Both the position numbers and the translations under genes were made by a program. A stretch of DNA of 32,348 bases from Aphodosoma sp045658305 (GTDB lineage Bacteria > Bacteroidota > Bacteroidia > Bacteroidales > Paludibacteraceae): positions 1-32,348 of the forward strand of contig JAZOUT010000144.1 of the NCBI GenBank assembly GCA_045658305.1. The letters run 5' to 3'. This document shows, piece by piece, positions 8,742 to 17,819 of this stretch (positions are counted from its first letter, which is position 1; the number at the start of each line of letters is the position of its first letter). The notes beneath the pieces were generated by a model. The model had not been told where the DNA came from and did no database searches. It saw only the letters and a program-made list of their open reading frames with translations.

Positions 8742-8750
8742 TTTTATAAT

Positions 8751-8788
8751 AAAAAAAGAGACTGTACAAAAATACAGTCTCTTTTTTT
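8751..8788 (+). terminator. Intrinsic terminator of the T9SS operon
   Basis: AGAGACTGTA / TACAGTCTCT pair perfectly around a CAAAAA loop, extended by flanking A-run/T-run pairing and followed by seven T. It is symmetrical enough to work in both directions. Confidence 0.9.
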
Positions 8789-8796
8789 ACACTATA

Positions 8797-8828
8797 CAAA
8801 AAGTCTCTTTTATATAAAAAGAAACTTT
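8797..8828 (-). terminator. Terminator of the TrmH-family gene
   Basis: Reading the minus strand, AAAGTTTCTTTT and AAAAGAGACTTT form a 12-bp stem around an AT-rich loop with one G-U pair, then a T-run. In the plus direction the same position is an A-C mismatch, so it fits the minus-strand gene best. Confidence 0.65.
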
Positions 8829-8847
8829 ATTTCTATTTACAAAGGTT

Positions 8848-9612
8848 TCATCTATTTCTTCTAAACTCACTACACACAATCGCTGTTGCTATAGCTACAT
8901 TCAAAGATTCACTTGTCGGCTCATCAACTGGATAACTAGGAATAAGCAACTTATCAGAAACTAATTTCTCTATATCCTCTGATATTCCATTTCCTTCATT
9001 TCCCATGACAATAACGCCATAATTACTTAATTCTGCATTATATATTGAATTTCCATCTAAAAATGTTCCATAAATAGGAAAATTATTCCGTTTACAAACA
9101 TTTAAAGCATCTTTCAAATCTACATAATGAATATTAACTCTCGCTAATGCCCCCATAGTAGATTGTATAGTTTTTGTATTATATACATCAACAGTACCAT
9201 GCGAGCAAATAATATTTTTTATCCCAAACCAATCTGCAACACGAATAATAGTACCTAAATTACCTGGATCTTGCACTGCATCTAATGCAAGAATCAATTC
9301 TCTATTTTGTAATAGAGAGTCAAGATTAAGTTCGTACTGAGATCGATAAAAAATTGCAAAAACAGGCGATGGAGAAGAAAGTGTTGTTATCTTTTTCATT
9401 TCATCTAAACTCTCAATCTCTATAGTTTCATCGCAATTTACCCTATTTAAAGCTAACCAATCCTTTGTTGCAACAATATATTTAGCTCTAAAATAAGGTA
9501 ATAAATCACCAACTAATTTAACACCTTCAGCTATAAAAACTTGCTCACTATCTCTATTTTTCTTTAAATTTAGAGAGCTAAAATACTTAATTTTATTCTT
9601 AGATAAAGCCAT
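8848..9612 (-). CDS. TrmH/SpoU family RNA 2'-O-methyltransferase
   Basis: 254 aa from ATG at 9612. The frame stays open to 9714, but that extension covers the promoter, and MALSKNKIKYFSSLNLKKNR is the usual family beginning. An N-terminal SpoU substrate-binding domain (about 15-90, RDSEQVFIAEGVKLV) is followed by the SPOUT knot: motif 1 QDPGNLGTIIRVADWFG (114-130), motif 2 VMGNEGNGIS (202-211), motif 3 PTSESLNVAIATAI (232-245). It methylates ribose 2'-OH in rRNA or tRNA; the exact site cannot be told from sequence. It is divergent from tamL, a common Bacteroidetes arrangement, with promoters back to back between them. Confidence 0.93.
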   Translation of the reverse strand: MALSKNKIKYFSSLNLKKNRDSEQVFIAEGVKLVGDLLPYFRAKYIVATKDWLALNRVNCDETIEIESLDEMKKITTLSSPSPVFAIFYRSQYELNLDSLLQNRELILALDAVQDPGNLGTIIRVADWFGIKNIICSHGTVDVYNTKTIQSTMGALARVNIHYVDLKDALNVCKRNNFPIYGTFLDGNSIYNAELSNYGVIVMGNEGNGISEDIEKLVSDKLLIPSYPVDEPTSESLNVAIATAIVCSEFRRNR

Positions 9613-9638
9613 AGTAAATATAATGTAAAAACGATATG

Positions 9639-9646
9639 CAAAGATA
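9639..9646 (-). promoter_or_regulatory. -7 element of the TrmH-family gene (TATCTTTG on minus strand)
   Basis: TATCTTTG followed by CAT on the minus strand, 27 nt before the start codon. It supports the short start at 9612. No clear -33 box. Confidence 0.65.
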
Positions 9647-9669
9647 GTGATTTTTTCAATATTTTTTAT

Positions 9670-9677
9670 TATCTTTG
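9670..9677 (+). promoter_or_regulatory. -7 element of tamL (TATCTTTG)
   Basis: TATCTTTGCAAA, 37 nt before ATG 9714. It lies only 23 nt from the identical minus-strand box, so the two polymerase footprints must overlap. Confidence 0.65.
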
Positions 9678-9713
9678 CAAATAATTGTGTATTGTCTTGA
9701 ACAATATTTTTCA

Positions 9714-11996
9714 ATGAAATTAAAAAGAATCTTTTATTACATATTTCTTCTTATAATATTGCCTACTTTTGGTAGTTGCAGTATGACTAAGTTTGTGCCT
9801 GAAGATCAATATTTATTGAAAAATGTAAAAATAAAAGCTACTATTCCAGATATAAATAATGAAGAACTAAAAAGTTATTTACGCCAAACTCCAAACAACA
9901 CAGTACTTGGATTTTGGCCAATAAAATTAGCTTTTTACAATGCAGCAGGAGAAGATTCAACCAAATGGCGTAATCAATGGCTACGCCGCATAGGCGAACC
10001 TCCTATTATATACGATTCACTAAAGACCATCTATAGCTGTGATGAATTACAGAAAGTTATCTTTAATAAAGGGTACCTTAATGCTAAGGTAACGTCAAAT
10101 GTAACAAAAAACGAAAAAAAAAGACAGGCAAAAATCACATATAATATTGAAGAGAGAGAACCTTACCGCTTACGAAATTATTTCATAACTATACCAGATT
10201 CGTTAGCATTAAAAGCCATCAATCTAAGAGAAAAACCTCTCATAAAATCTGGAGATTTATTTGATGTTGACCGACTTAATGAAGAACGCGAACAAGTAGC
10301 CAAAATTTTACGCAATCAAGGTTATTATAATTTTCGTAAAGAGTTACTATTTTTTTATGTGGATAGTACATTAAACTCTAATGAAATTGATGCTGAATTA
10401 TCAATTCAACCTCAATACCTTGACAATGATTCTGCATTACAAATCATTTTCTCAAAAAAAGAAATTGAAAGTGTTACTATATTAGCAGTTAAAGATAATG
10501 ATTTATTAAGAAAAGACTTAAAGTTAGACACTTTCCTACAGAACAATATAAAAGTTGTTTATAATAAAACAAATAAAGTTTTTAGACCTAAGGCTTTAAT
10601 AAATAAAATATCTATTCAACCCAATAGATATTACTCTGATTTTATAGTTGAACGCACATATTCGCGTCTAAATTCTTTGAATGCAGCTAAATATGTTAAT
10701 ATTTCTTTTACAGAAAATACTAATAACCAATTAGACGCACAAATTGTAATAACACAAAATAAACCGCACACTATATCAGCTGAAATAGAAGGAACTTATT
10801 CTGGCGGAGACCTTGGTATTGGAGCTGCAATCGGTTACAAAAACAACAATATCTTTCACGGTTCAGAAATACTCAATATCAATATTAATGGCGGTTATGA
10901 AGCTATTGGCTCTTTGTCAGAATATCAATCGGCATGGGATATTGGAGGAGAAGCATCTTTGACATTCCCTACTCTGCTTATGCCAATGACTAATGACTTC
11001 AAACGTCGCGCAATAGGTAGTACGGAAATTGCAGCATCAATAAATTTCCAACAACGACCAGAATATCAACGAAATATATCAAGTGCTGGTATAAAATACA
11101 ATTGGCGCTGGCACAGAATAAATTTCTCATTCAATTTACTTGATATAAGTTATATATATTTACCTTACATGACAGATGCCTTCAAAGATAAATATATGAA
11201 ACCTACTTCAAGTATTCGTTTCAGCTACGAAGACCATTTCATTATGCGTTGGGGGCTAGGCATAAATATGTCCAATCGTCGAAATATGACGTTTAACACA
11301 AGTAGTTTTTATACGTTCCGAGCTAATGTGCGCACAGCAGGCAATCTACTTTATGGTATAAGCAATCTCATCAAACAAGAGAAAAATGAAGATGGTGTGT
11401 ATAAAATATTCAATATTCAATACTCACAATTTGCTAAAACCGATATTGATTTTGCATATAATTGGTATCTAACAGATAAATCTCGATTGGTTTTTCACTC
11501 AGGTCTTGGTGTTGGTATTCCATATGGCAATGCCTCTATTCTTCCATTTGAAGAACGTTATTACAGCGGTGGGGCAAATAGTATGCGTGGATGGTCAGCA
11601 CGCAGATTAGGTCCAGGTAATTTCTATAATAGTTCAGGAAGTATTGATTTTATGAAACAATCGGGCGATATCAAATTGGACTTAAACCTTGAAGCTCGTT
11701 TTCGCCTTATATGGAAATTAGAGGCAGCAGTTTTTGTGGATGCTGGTAATATTTGGACTATTCGTGATTATGCAGAACAATCTACAGGTGTTTTCCGTTG
11801 GAATGAATTTTACAAACAAATTGCTTGTAATTATGGTGCTGGACTTCGCCTTGACTTTGATTTTTTTGTTATACGTGTTGACTTAGGTATCAAATTATAC
11901 GACCCAGGGTATCCTGTCAAGAGTGAACGATGGAGAACTGAGCTTACTTGGAAAAATGACTTCGCATTACATTTTGCAGTTGGATACCCATTTTAA
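9714..11996 (+). CDS. tamL: Translocation and assembly module lipoprotein TamL (BamA/TamA family)
   Basis: 760 aa. The frame extends up to 9675, but ATG 9714 gives a clean lipoprotein signal ending in FGSC (about residue 22) and lies downstream of the promoter. After the lipidated Cys come SMTKFVPEDQYLL, POTRA-like repeats (about 35-340) and a C-terminal 16-stranded Omp85 barrel. Within the barrel, GGANSMRGWSARRLGPG is the loop-6 (V/I)RG(F/Y)-type motif, and the end, FALHFAVGYPF, closes with an aromatic residue as a barrel signal. TamL is the Bacteroidetes lipid-anchored TamA variant that works with TamB in outer-membrane assembly or lipid transport; no tamB is in this window. Confidence 0.92.
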   Translation: MKLKRIFYYIFLLIILPTFGSCSMTKFVPEDQYLLKNVKIKATIPDINNEELKSYLRQTPNNTVLGFWPIKLAFYNAAGEDSTKWRNQWLRRIGEPPIIYDSLKTIYSCDELQKVIFNKGYLNAKVTSNVTKNEKKRQAKITYNIEEREPYRLRNYFITIPDSLALKAINLREKPLIKSGDLFDVDRLNEEREQVAKILRNQGYYNFRKELLFFYVDSTLNSNEIDAELSIQPQYLDNDSALQIIFSKKEIESVTILAVKDNDLLRKDLKLDTFLQNNIKVVYNKTNKVFRPKALINKISIQPNRYYSDFIVERTYSRLNSLNAAKYVNISFTENTNNQLDAQIVITQNKPHTISAEIEGTYSGGDLGIGAAIGYKNNNIFHGSEILNININGGYEAIGSLSEYQSAWDIGGEASLTFPTLLMPMTNDFKRRAIGSTEIAASINFQQRPEYQRNISSAGIKYNWRWHRINFSFNLLDISYIYLPYMTDAFKDKYMKPTSSIRFSYEDHFIMRWGLGINMSNRRNMTFNTSSFYTFRANVRTAGNLLYGISNLIKQEKNEDGVYKIFNIQYSQFAKTDIDFAYNWYLTDKSRLVFHSGLGVGIPYGNASILPFEERYYSGGANSMRGWSARRLGPGNFYNSSGSIDFMKQSGDIKLDLNLEARFRLIWKLEAAVFVDAGNIWTIRDYAEQSTGVFRWNEFYKQIACNYGAGLRLDFDFFVIRVDLGIKLYDPGYPVKSERWRTELTWKNDFALHFAVGYPF

Positions 11997-12043
11997 TTGA
12001 GAATTGAGAATTGAGAATTGAGAACTGAAAATCGAAAATTAAA
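11995..12043. repeat. Heptamer repeat (AATTGAG)n between tamL and the C69 peptidase gene
   Basis: AATTGAG x4, then AACTGAA, AATCGAA and AATTAAA: seven period-7 units beginning inside the tamL stop codon. A second repeat of about 9-10 nt (TCTGACAAG-like units) follows at 12058-12097 and runs toward the next start codon. Confidence 0.8.
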
Positions 12044-12114
12044 AATAAATAATTATTCGTCTGACAAGTCTAACAAGTTCTGACAAGTCTGACAAAATCT
12101 AAAAATCTAAAAAA

Positions 12115-13836
12115 ATGAAAAAAAGAATCACATTAGCGGTAGCTTTAATTTTAGCTACATTTGGTATCACTAATGCGTGTACTAACTTTATCGTTGCCAA
12201 AGGAGCATCGGTTGATGGCTCAACTATGGTAACTTATGCAGCCGATTCTTATTGGTTGTATGGCTCATTGTATCACTACCCTGCTGCGACTTATCCAGAA
12301 GGCGCAATGTTGGACATTTATGAATGGGATACAGGTAATTACCGTGGTAAAATCAAACAAGTAAGCCAAACTTACAACGTAGTGGGCAATATGAACGAAC
12401 ATCAACTCACTATAGGAGAAACAACTTGGACTGGTCTCACTGAGCTCCAAGACACTACAGGTATCATGGACTATGGTAGCCTTATCTACGTAACACTTCA
12501 ACGTGCAAAAACAGCTCGCGAAGCTATTGTTACTATCGTCAATCTTGTTAACGAATATGGCTATTACTCAACAGGTGAATCGTTCTCTATCGTTGACCCT
12601 AACGAAGCATGGATTATGGAGCTCATCGGTAAAGGTCCTGGTTCAAAAGGTTTTGTATGGGTAGCACGTCGTATTCCTGACAACTGCATCTCGGGCCACG
12701 CTAACCAAGCTCGTATCACAACTTTCCCACTCGAAAGCCGCAAAGATAAAACTACTATTTCAAGCAAAAACCTTAAAAAAATATATAACCCTGAGGTTAC
12801 AACAGTATATGCCCACGATGTAATCAAATTTGCTCGTGAAAAAGGTTATTTCAATGGTGAAGATACAGAATTTAGCTTCTCTGACATTTATAATCCTCTC
12901 GATTTTAGTGGCGTTCGCGCTTGTGAAGCTCGCGTATGGTCATTCTTCCGTCGCCACGACAAAACTATGGACAAATATTTGTCATACATCATGTGTGATA
13001 CTAAAGAACGTATGCCTCTTTGGATTCAACCAGAACGCAAACTTTCTGTAAAAGACCTCCAAGATGCTATGCGCGACCACTACGAAGGTACACCACTTGA
13101 TATGTCAAAAGGTCAAGGTGCAGGTAATTTCAACTCTGTATATCGTATGACTCCACTCATCTATAAACACAATGGTAACGAGTATTTCCACGAACGTCCA
13201 GTCGCAACACAACAAACAGGTTTCTCTTTCATTGCCCAAATGCGTGACTATGTACCTGCTGAAGCTGGTGGTATCCTTTGGTTTGGTCTTGATGATGCAA
13301 CTTGCAACTTGTATGTACCTATCTACTCTTGCATTACTGAAATTCCTGAATCTATGAACGAAAAAAATGGCTCAATTCTTGATTTCTCTTGGACTTCAGC
13401 ATTTTGGATTAACAACTGGGTAGCTCAAATGGTATATCCTCGCTATTCTATGCTCTACCCAGAAGTGCAAAAACGTCAAGGTAAAATTGAACACGAATTC
13501 TTCAACGATGTAGAAGAAGCTGATCGTTATGTAGCTCAACTTGTAAAAGATGGTAAAACACAAGAAGTTCGCACATTCCTCAACCAATTCTGTAAAGTAG
13601 AAGCAGAAAAAGCTATTAACACATGGCGCAAATTAGGTGAATACTTAATGGTTAAATATCTCGATGATGCTATCAAAGGTGAAAAAGATGGTAAATTCGA
13701 TGGCAACCACAAACGTATTCCTAACAAAGTAACTCGTCCAGGCTACTCTTCTGAATACATCGAAAAAGAATTTGTTCGCCCTAACCCAGAACGCTTCCGC
13801 GTAAAAACAGCTGAAGAAATGAACAACCGCAAATAA
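12115..13836 (+). CDS. C69-family dipeptidase (Ntn-hydrolase, PepD-like), secreted
   Basis: 573 aa. A signal peptide (residues 1-21, ending ITNA) exposes Cys22 at the start of CTNFIVAKGASVDGSTMV, the N-terminal nucleophile motif of C69 peptidases. Further family patterns are STGESFSIVDPNEAWIMELIGKG (about 157-180), WVARRIPDNCISGHANQARI (about 182-201) and PLDFSGVRACEARVWSFFRRHDK. It hydrolyses dipeptides or short peptides, here in the periplasm or outside. The M3 peptidase gene starts 24 nt downstream, suggesting one peptide-degradation operon. No T9SS C-terminal domain is visible, so secretion probably goes no further than the periplasm. Confidence 0.92.
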   Translation: MKKRITLAVALILATFGITNACTNFIVAKGASVDGSTMVTYAADSYWLYGSLYHYPAATYPEGAMLDIYEWDTGNYRGKIKQVSQTYNVVGNMNEHQLTIGETTWTGLTELQDTTGIMDYGSLIYVTLQRAKTAREAIVTIVNLVNEYGYYSTGESFSIVDPNEAWIMELIGKGPGSKGFVWVARRIPDNCISGHANQARITTFPLESRKDKTTISSKNLKKIYNPEVTTVYAHDVIKFAREKGYFNGEDTEFSFSDIYNPLDFSGVRACEARVWSFFRRHDKTMDKYLSYIMCDTKERMPLWIQPERKLSVKDLQDAMRDHYEGTPLDMSKGQGAGNFNSVYRMTPLIYKHNGNEYFHERPVATQQTGFSFIAQMRDYVPAEAGGILWFGLDDATCNLYVPIYSCITEIPESMNEKNGSILDFSWTSAFWINNWVAQMVYPRYSMLYPEVQKRQGKIEHEFFNDVEEADRYVAQLVKDGKTQEVRTFLNQFCKVEAEKAINTWRKLGEYLMVKYLDDAIKGEKDGKFDGNHKRIPNKVTRPGYSSEYIEKEFVRPNPERFRVKTAEEMNNRK

Positions 13837-13859
13837 CAACTAACTAAATTCAAATAATT

Positions 13860-15956
13860 ATGAAAAAAGTAAGTATTTTATTAACTTTAATTTTGACACT
13901 CACAATGTGTTGCAAAAAAACTGAGCAAAACCCATTCTTCGTAGAATCTACTGCTCCTCACGGAACTTTCCGTTTTGACCAATTAAAAAACGAGCACTTC
14001 AAACCTGCTTTCGACAAAGCTATGGCAGATCACAAAGCAGAAATCGAAGCTATCATCAACAACCCAGAAGCTCCTACATTCGAAAACACTATCGTTGCAC
14101 TCGATCGTTCAGGAGCTCTCTTCAATCACGTTGCTTCTGTATTCTTCGCACTTGATGGTGCTGAATCTAACGCAGAAATGGCTCAAGTAATGATGGAAGT
14201 TATGCCACTTATTACTAACCACTCTAATGAAATTAACCTTAATGAACAACTTTTCGAACGCGTGAAAGCTGTTTACGAAACTCGTGAATCATTGAGTCTC
14301 AACACAGAAGATGCTATGTTGCTCGAAAAGACATTCAAAGGTTTCGCTGACAATGGTGCTAATCTTTCAGCAGAAGACAAAGAGACTTATAAACAACTTT
14401 CTGAAAAACTTAGCCTTGCTACTATGCGCTTCAAACAAAACTCTTTGAATGAAACAAATGCATATAGCCGTCTTGTTACTGACTCAGCAGAACTTGCAGG
14501 TATGCCTGCTTATTTCATGGAAATGACTGCTGCTAACGCTAAAGCTGCAGGCAAAGAGGGTTGGTTGCTCGACCTCAAAGCTACTTGCTATTCTCCACTT
14601 CTTACATTTGCAGACAACCGCGCTCTTCGTGAAGAAATCTGGCGTGCATTCAGCACTCAATGTCTTGATGGCGAATTCTCTAACATCGAGAACATCAAAG
14701 AAATCATCAACACTCGTCTTGCTATTGCTAACCTCTTCGGCTGCAAAAACTATGCTGAATATGCACTTAAAAACCGTATGGCTGAAAAGACTGAAAACGT
14801 TGAAAACCTTCTCAACGCTCTTATCGAAGCCTACTCTCCTGTTACTCAAGCTGAAGTAAAAGAGATGCAAGAATTTGCTAAATCACAAGGTGCGGACTTT
14901 GAACTCATGCCTTGGGACTGGAGCTACTATGCTGAAAAACTTCAAGCTGCTAAATTCGACCTCAACGAAGAGATGACTAAACCTTATTTTGAACTCGAAA
15001 GCGTGAAAAAAGGTGTATTCGGTTTGGCTACTAAACTCTATGGTTTGAACTTCACTAAAAACACAGAAATTCCTGTATATCACCCAGAAGTTGATGCTTA
15101 CGAAGTAACTGACGAAAATGGCAACTACGTAGCAGTACTTTACACAGACTTCCACCCACGCGCAGGTAAACGTGCAGGTGCATGGATGACTGAATATAAA
15201 GGTCAATGGCGTAATGCTGATGGTACAGATTCTCGTCCACATATCACTATCGTAATGAACTTTACTCGCGCTACAGAAAGCACTCCTGCTCTTCTCACAT
15301 TTGATGAAGTTGAAACATTCCTCCACGAATTTGGTCACGCTATCCATGGTATGGTTACAGAATGTACTTACCCTTCACTTTCAGGTACTAACGTATATCG
15401 TGACTTCGTAGAACTTCCATCTCAAATCATGGAAAACTGGGCAACAGAAAAAGAATTCCTTGATGGTTGGGCTAAACACTATCAAACAGGCGAGCCTATC
15501 CCAGCTGAATTGATTCAAAAACTTGTTGATGCGTCTAACTTTAACTGCGGTTATGCTTGTCTTCGTCAAGTATCATTTGGTTTGCAAGATATGGCATTCC
15601 ACACTATCACTGAACCATTCAATGGCGACCCTTGCGAAGTAGAACGCACATCAACAGCTCCAACTAACTTCCTTCCTAACGTAGAAGGTACAGGTCGTTG
15701 CACAACATTCAACCACATCTTCTCTGGCGGTTATGCAGCTGGTTACTATTCATATAAATGGGCAGAACAACTTGATGCAGATGCGTTTGCATTGTTCAAA
15801 CAAAATGGTATTTTCGACCGTGCTACTGCTGAGTCATTCCTTAACAACGTACTCAAACGTGGTGGTACTGAACACCCTATGACGCTTTACAAACGTTTCC
15901 GTGGTCAAGAACCTACAATCGATGCTATGCTTGAACGTAATGGTATCAAACGTTAA
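13860..15956 (+). CDS. dcp: M3-family zinc oligopeptidase (peptidyl-dipeptidase Dcp-like) lipoprotein
   Basis: 698 aa, typical M3A length. The signal ends in LTMCC (Cys17 or Cys18), so it is probably a lipoprotein. The catalytic zinc motif HEFGH is at 489-493 (LHEFGHAIHGM), with the third ligand expected in the downstream DFVELPSQIMENW helix. FSGGYAAGYYSYKWAE, which lines the substrate pocket in the family, is present near 620-635. It removes dipeptides from, or cleaves within, short peptides. It follows the C69 dipeptidase by 24 nt and is closed by a terminator. Dcp rather than oligopeptidase A is suggested by length and overall pattern, but substrate preference is not proven. Confidence 0.92.
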   Translation: MKKVSILLTLILTLTMCCKKTEQNPFFVESTAPHGTFRFDQLKNEHFKPAFDKAMADHKAEIEAIINNPEAPTFENTIVALDRSGALFNHVASVFFALDGAESNAEMAQVMMEVMPLITNHSNEINLNEQLFERVKAVYETRESLSLNTEDAMLLEKTFKGFADNGANLSAEDKETYKQLSEKLSLATMRFKQNSLNETNAYSRLVTDSAELAGMPAYFMEMTAANAKAAGKEGWLLDLKATCYSPLLTFADNRALREEIWRAFSTQCLDGEFSNIENIKEIINTRLAIANLFGCKNYAEYALKNRMAEKTENVENLLNALIEAYSPVTQAEVKEMQEFAKSQGADFELMPWDWSYYAEKLQAAKFDLNEEMTKPYFELESVKKGVFGLATKLYGLNFTKNTEIPVYHPEVDAYEVTDENGNYVAVLYTDFHPRAGKRAGAWMTEYKGQWRNADGTDSRPHITIVMNFTRATESTPALLTFDEVETFLHEFGHAIHGMVTECTYPSLSGTNVYRDFVELPSQIMENWATEKEFLDGWAKHYQTGEPIPAELIQKLVDASNFNCGYACLRQVSFGLQDMAFHTITEPFNGDPCEVERTSTAPTNFLPNVEGTGRCTTFNHIFSGGYAAGYYSYKWAEQLDADAFALFKQNGIFDRATAESFLNNVLKRGGTEHPMTLYKRFRGQEPTIDAMLERNGIKR

Positions 15957-15978
15957 TAGTTTATAACTCAATAAAAAT

Positions 15979-16022
15979 AACCGGATATTCTGGATTTACC
16001 TGAATATCCGGTTGTTTTTTTA
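15979..16022. terminator. Bidirectional terminator between the M3 peptidase and TIGR02757 genes
   Basis: AACCGGATATTC / GAATATCCGGTT pair perfectly over 12 bp with an 11-nt loop. The plus side is followed by GTTTTTTTATTTT and the minus side by ATTTTTATTG, so it can serve both convergent genes. Confidence 0.92.
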
Positions 16023-16038
16023 TTTTCTTTATTATCTA

Positions 16039-16755
16039 TTACTTAGCATTATAGCCTGCACCGAAGAGGGCGAAGTCCATTATTGCGGGGTCGTGGGGAT
16101 AGAGTTTACGGCAATTGGCAGTGAGTTCTTCGACAGCACGCATATCGGCAGAGGTGCGGGTGAGGAGTCCATGCTCACGGGCTACTCTATTTACGTGAAC
16201 ATCAAGAGGTATTAGTAAATCAGCAGGATTAAGTTTGGTCCATACTCCTAAATCGACTATTCCGTCACGACGAATCATCCACCTCAAGAATAGTGATAAG
16301 CGTTTACATGCGGATTTGCTATCTTTTGGTATGCCGTTGGCATGCAAAAGAGAAATTAAGGCATTGAGGTATTCTTTTTTTATTCCCAATTCATCATTTT
16401 TCTTTATTATTGCTTCTTCAAGAGTTTCGTATTGTTGATAAACATTGTAGAGGCTTTGCATTAGGTCGTGGAAGTCGCGATAGAAAAAGAGTCGATAGAA
16501 ATTCTTATCAGAGTCTTTATATTCGCGCCACTGACATGACATGACGTAATCGTATGGTTTACCGGTCATTAGGTCGTATGCCATACAGCATTTCTTGTAG
16601 ATTTGATTGCGATTGCCATACGCTAACCATGAACAGACGATGCCCATTACTTCTATGTCTTTCTGCTCGTTGCAGCGCTTCACTACCGCCACAGGGTCGG
16701 TAGCAAAATAGCGCATGTCGTTGTATTCTTTTATCAATTTGTCCCAATTGGTCAT
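16039..16755 (-). CDS. TIGR02757 family protein (DUF2400)
   Basis: 238 aa, slightly shorter than the usual 250-260. Conserved features are DPVAVVKRCNEQKDIEVMGIVCSWLAYGNRNQI (about 20-52), YRDFHDLMQSLYNVYQ, ACKRLSLFLRWMIRRDGIVDLGVW, and PLDVHVNRVAREHGLLTR near the C-terminus. The last two segments resemble the helix-hairpin-helix DNA-glycosylase superfamily, so a role in DNA repair has been suggested for the family but not shown. The protein is cytosolic and monocistronic, with its own complete promoter at 16782-16812. Confidence 0.92.
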   Translation of the reverse strand: MTNWDKLIKEYNDMRYFATDPVAVVKRCNEQKDIEVMGIVCSWLAYGNRNQIYKKCCMAYDLMTGKPYDYVMSCQWREYKDSDKNFYRLFFYRDFHDLMQSLYNVYQQYETLEEAIIKKNDELGIKKEYLNALISLLHANGIPKDSKSACKRLSLFLRWMIRRDGIVDLGVWTKLNPADLLIPLDVHVNRVAREHGLLTRTSADMRAVEELTANCRKLYPHDPAIMDFALFGAGYNAK

Positions 16756-16781
16756 ATTTTTATTCTTTTTTATTCAAATTG

Positions 16782-16812
16782 CAAAAGTATAACAAATAAT
16801 TTATATAACAAA
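16782..16812 (-). promoter_or_regulatory. Complete Bacteroidetes promoter of the TIGR02757 gene
   Basis: On the minus strand, TTTG (16812-16809), a 19-nt spacer and TACTTTTG (16789-16782) give the canonical -33/-7 layout, 27 nt before the start codon. Confidence 0.8.
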
Positions 16813-16849
16813 ATGTTTTGGCTAATTTTAGGTAAGGTTTGCTTTATGG

Positions 16850-16915
16850 TATGTTTATAGTATGTTTATAGTATATTTATCCTATATTTATAGTATATTT
16901 ATAGTATATTAAGGG
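16850..16915. repeat. 11-bp-period tandem repeat (TATATTTATAG)n
   Basis: Six units of 11 nt: TATGTTTATAG twice, TATATTTATCC, TATATTTATAG twice, TATATTAAGGG. It lies between the divergent TIGR02757 and coaX promoters. It shares 21 exact nt, inverted, with the left window edge. Confidence 0.85.
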
Positions 16916-17011
16916 TATGGAGAAGTATAGGATTGAAAAGTGGGTGTGTTGGAATATTATATTTTTTGTTTTTTTAATAAATAATCATTAGTTTGTTATG
17001 ATTTTTTTTTG

Positions 17012-17019
17012 TAACTTTG
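17012..17019 (+). promoter_or_regulatory. -7 element of the coaX operon (TAACTTTG)
   Basis: TAACTTTGCGAC, 21 nt before the coaX start codon. A TTTG at 16992-16995 is a possible -33 box with a short 16-nt spacer. Confidence 0.65.
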
Positions 17020-17040
17020 CGACTAAATGTGTAAAACCTA

Positions 17041-17799
17041 ATGGTACTGACTATCGACATAGGCAATACTAAGACGAAGGTAGCTGTTTTCGAAGGAGAA
17101 CAGCCGGTGGAACATATTGTTGTTGAACAAATTAACGTGGAGTGTATTGATGGATTGATTGATAGATTCGGGGTGTTTGATAACTTGATTATTTCGAGTG
17201 TTGATGCGGAGGAAGAGCAACGTGTTGCAGAATTGTTTAGCGAATTTGGGCTAAAATGCCATTTGTTGTCGTATAAATCGCCTCTGCCATTTGAGATTGA
17301 TTATCTCACGCCTGAAACTTTGGGTAAAGATCGTATTGCGGCTCTTGCTGGTGCGTATGCTGTGGGGGGCGAAGGGAATTATTTGGTAATTGATTGTGGC
17401 ACGTGTAATACGTATGATTTGTTGGTGAATGGGCATTTTGTGGGTGGTAATATTGCTCCTGGTATACAGATGAGGTTGGATGCTATGCATCATTTTACGG
17501 CTGCTTTGCCTCAATGTTCAATTCAAAATGCACAATTCACGATTGATAAGTCGTTAGGAGAGACTACAAAATCGGCTATTTTGAATGGGGCTTATTGTGG
17601 GGTGATAAATGAAATAAATGGCTATATTGAGCGTTATTCACGCGAGTATGATGATTTGAAGGTTGTGCTTACGGGTGGGCTTTTTAATTTGCAAATTGCA
17701 GATTTTAGATTGCATATTGTGGATAATAATACGGAACTTTTGTTTGAGCCTACGCTTGTGCCAAAGGGGTTGAATTATATTGTTAATAGTTTAGAGTAA
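17041..17799 (+). CDS. coaX: Type III pantothenate kinase
   Basis: 252 aa, normal length. It phosphorylates pantothenate in the first step of coenzyme A synthesis; type III enzymes need a monovalent cation and are not feedback-inhibited by CoA. Motifs of the ASKHA fold are TIDIGNTKTKVAVFEGE (phosphate loop, 4-20), TLGKDRIAALAGA (about 94-106), VIDCGTCNTYDLL (about 117-129, with the catalytic Asp) and GGNIAPGIQMRLDAMH (pantothenate site). It is the first gene of the coaX to ppiD run, with its own -7 box. Leu codons are mostly TTG, unlike the CTC/CTT-rich genes later in the same run. Confidence 0.95.
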   Translation: MVLTIDIGNTKTKVAVFEGEQPVEHIVVEQINVECIDGLIDRFGVFDNLIISSVDAEEEQRVAELFSEFGLKCHLLSYKSPLPFEIDYLTPETLGKDRIAALAGAYAVGGEGNYLVIDCGTCNTYDLLVNGHFVGGNIAPGIQMRLDAMHHFTAALPQCSIQNAQFTIDKSLGETTKSAILNGAYCGVINEINGYIERYSREYDDLKVVLTGGLFNLQIADFRLHIVDNNTELLFEPTLVPKGLNYIVNSLE

Positions 17800-17819
17800 T
17801 AATAGTTTTGAATTAAGAT

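Noticed and set aside
12115..15956. T9SS-exported proteases
   Set aside because: Neither peptidase shows a C-terminal type A or B sorting domain; the second is a probable lipoprotein. No link to the T9SS operon beyond proximity.
16850..16915. CRISPR array
   Set aside because: Units are 11 nt with no spacers and no cas genes nearby; a simple tandem repeat.
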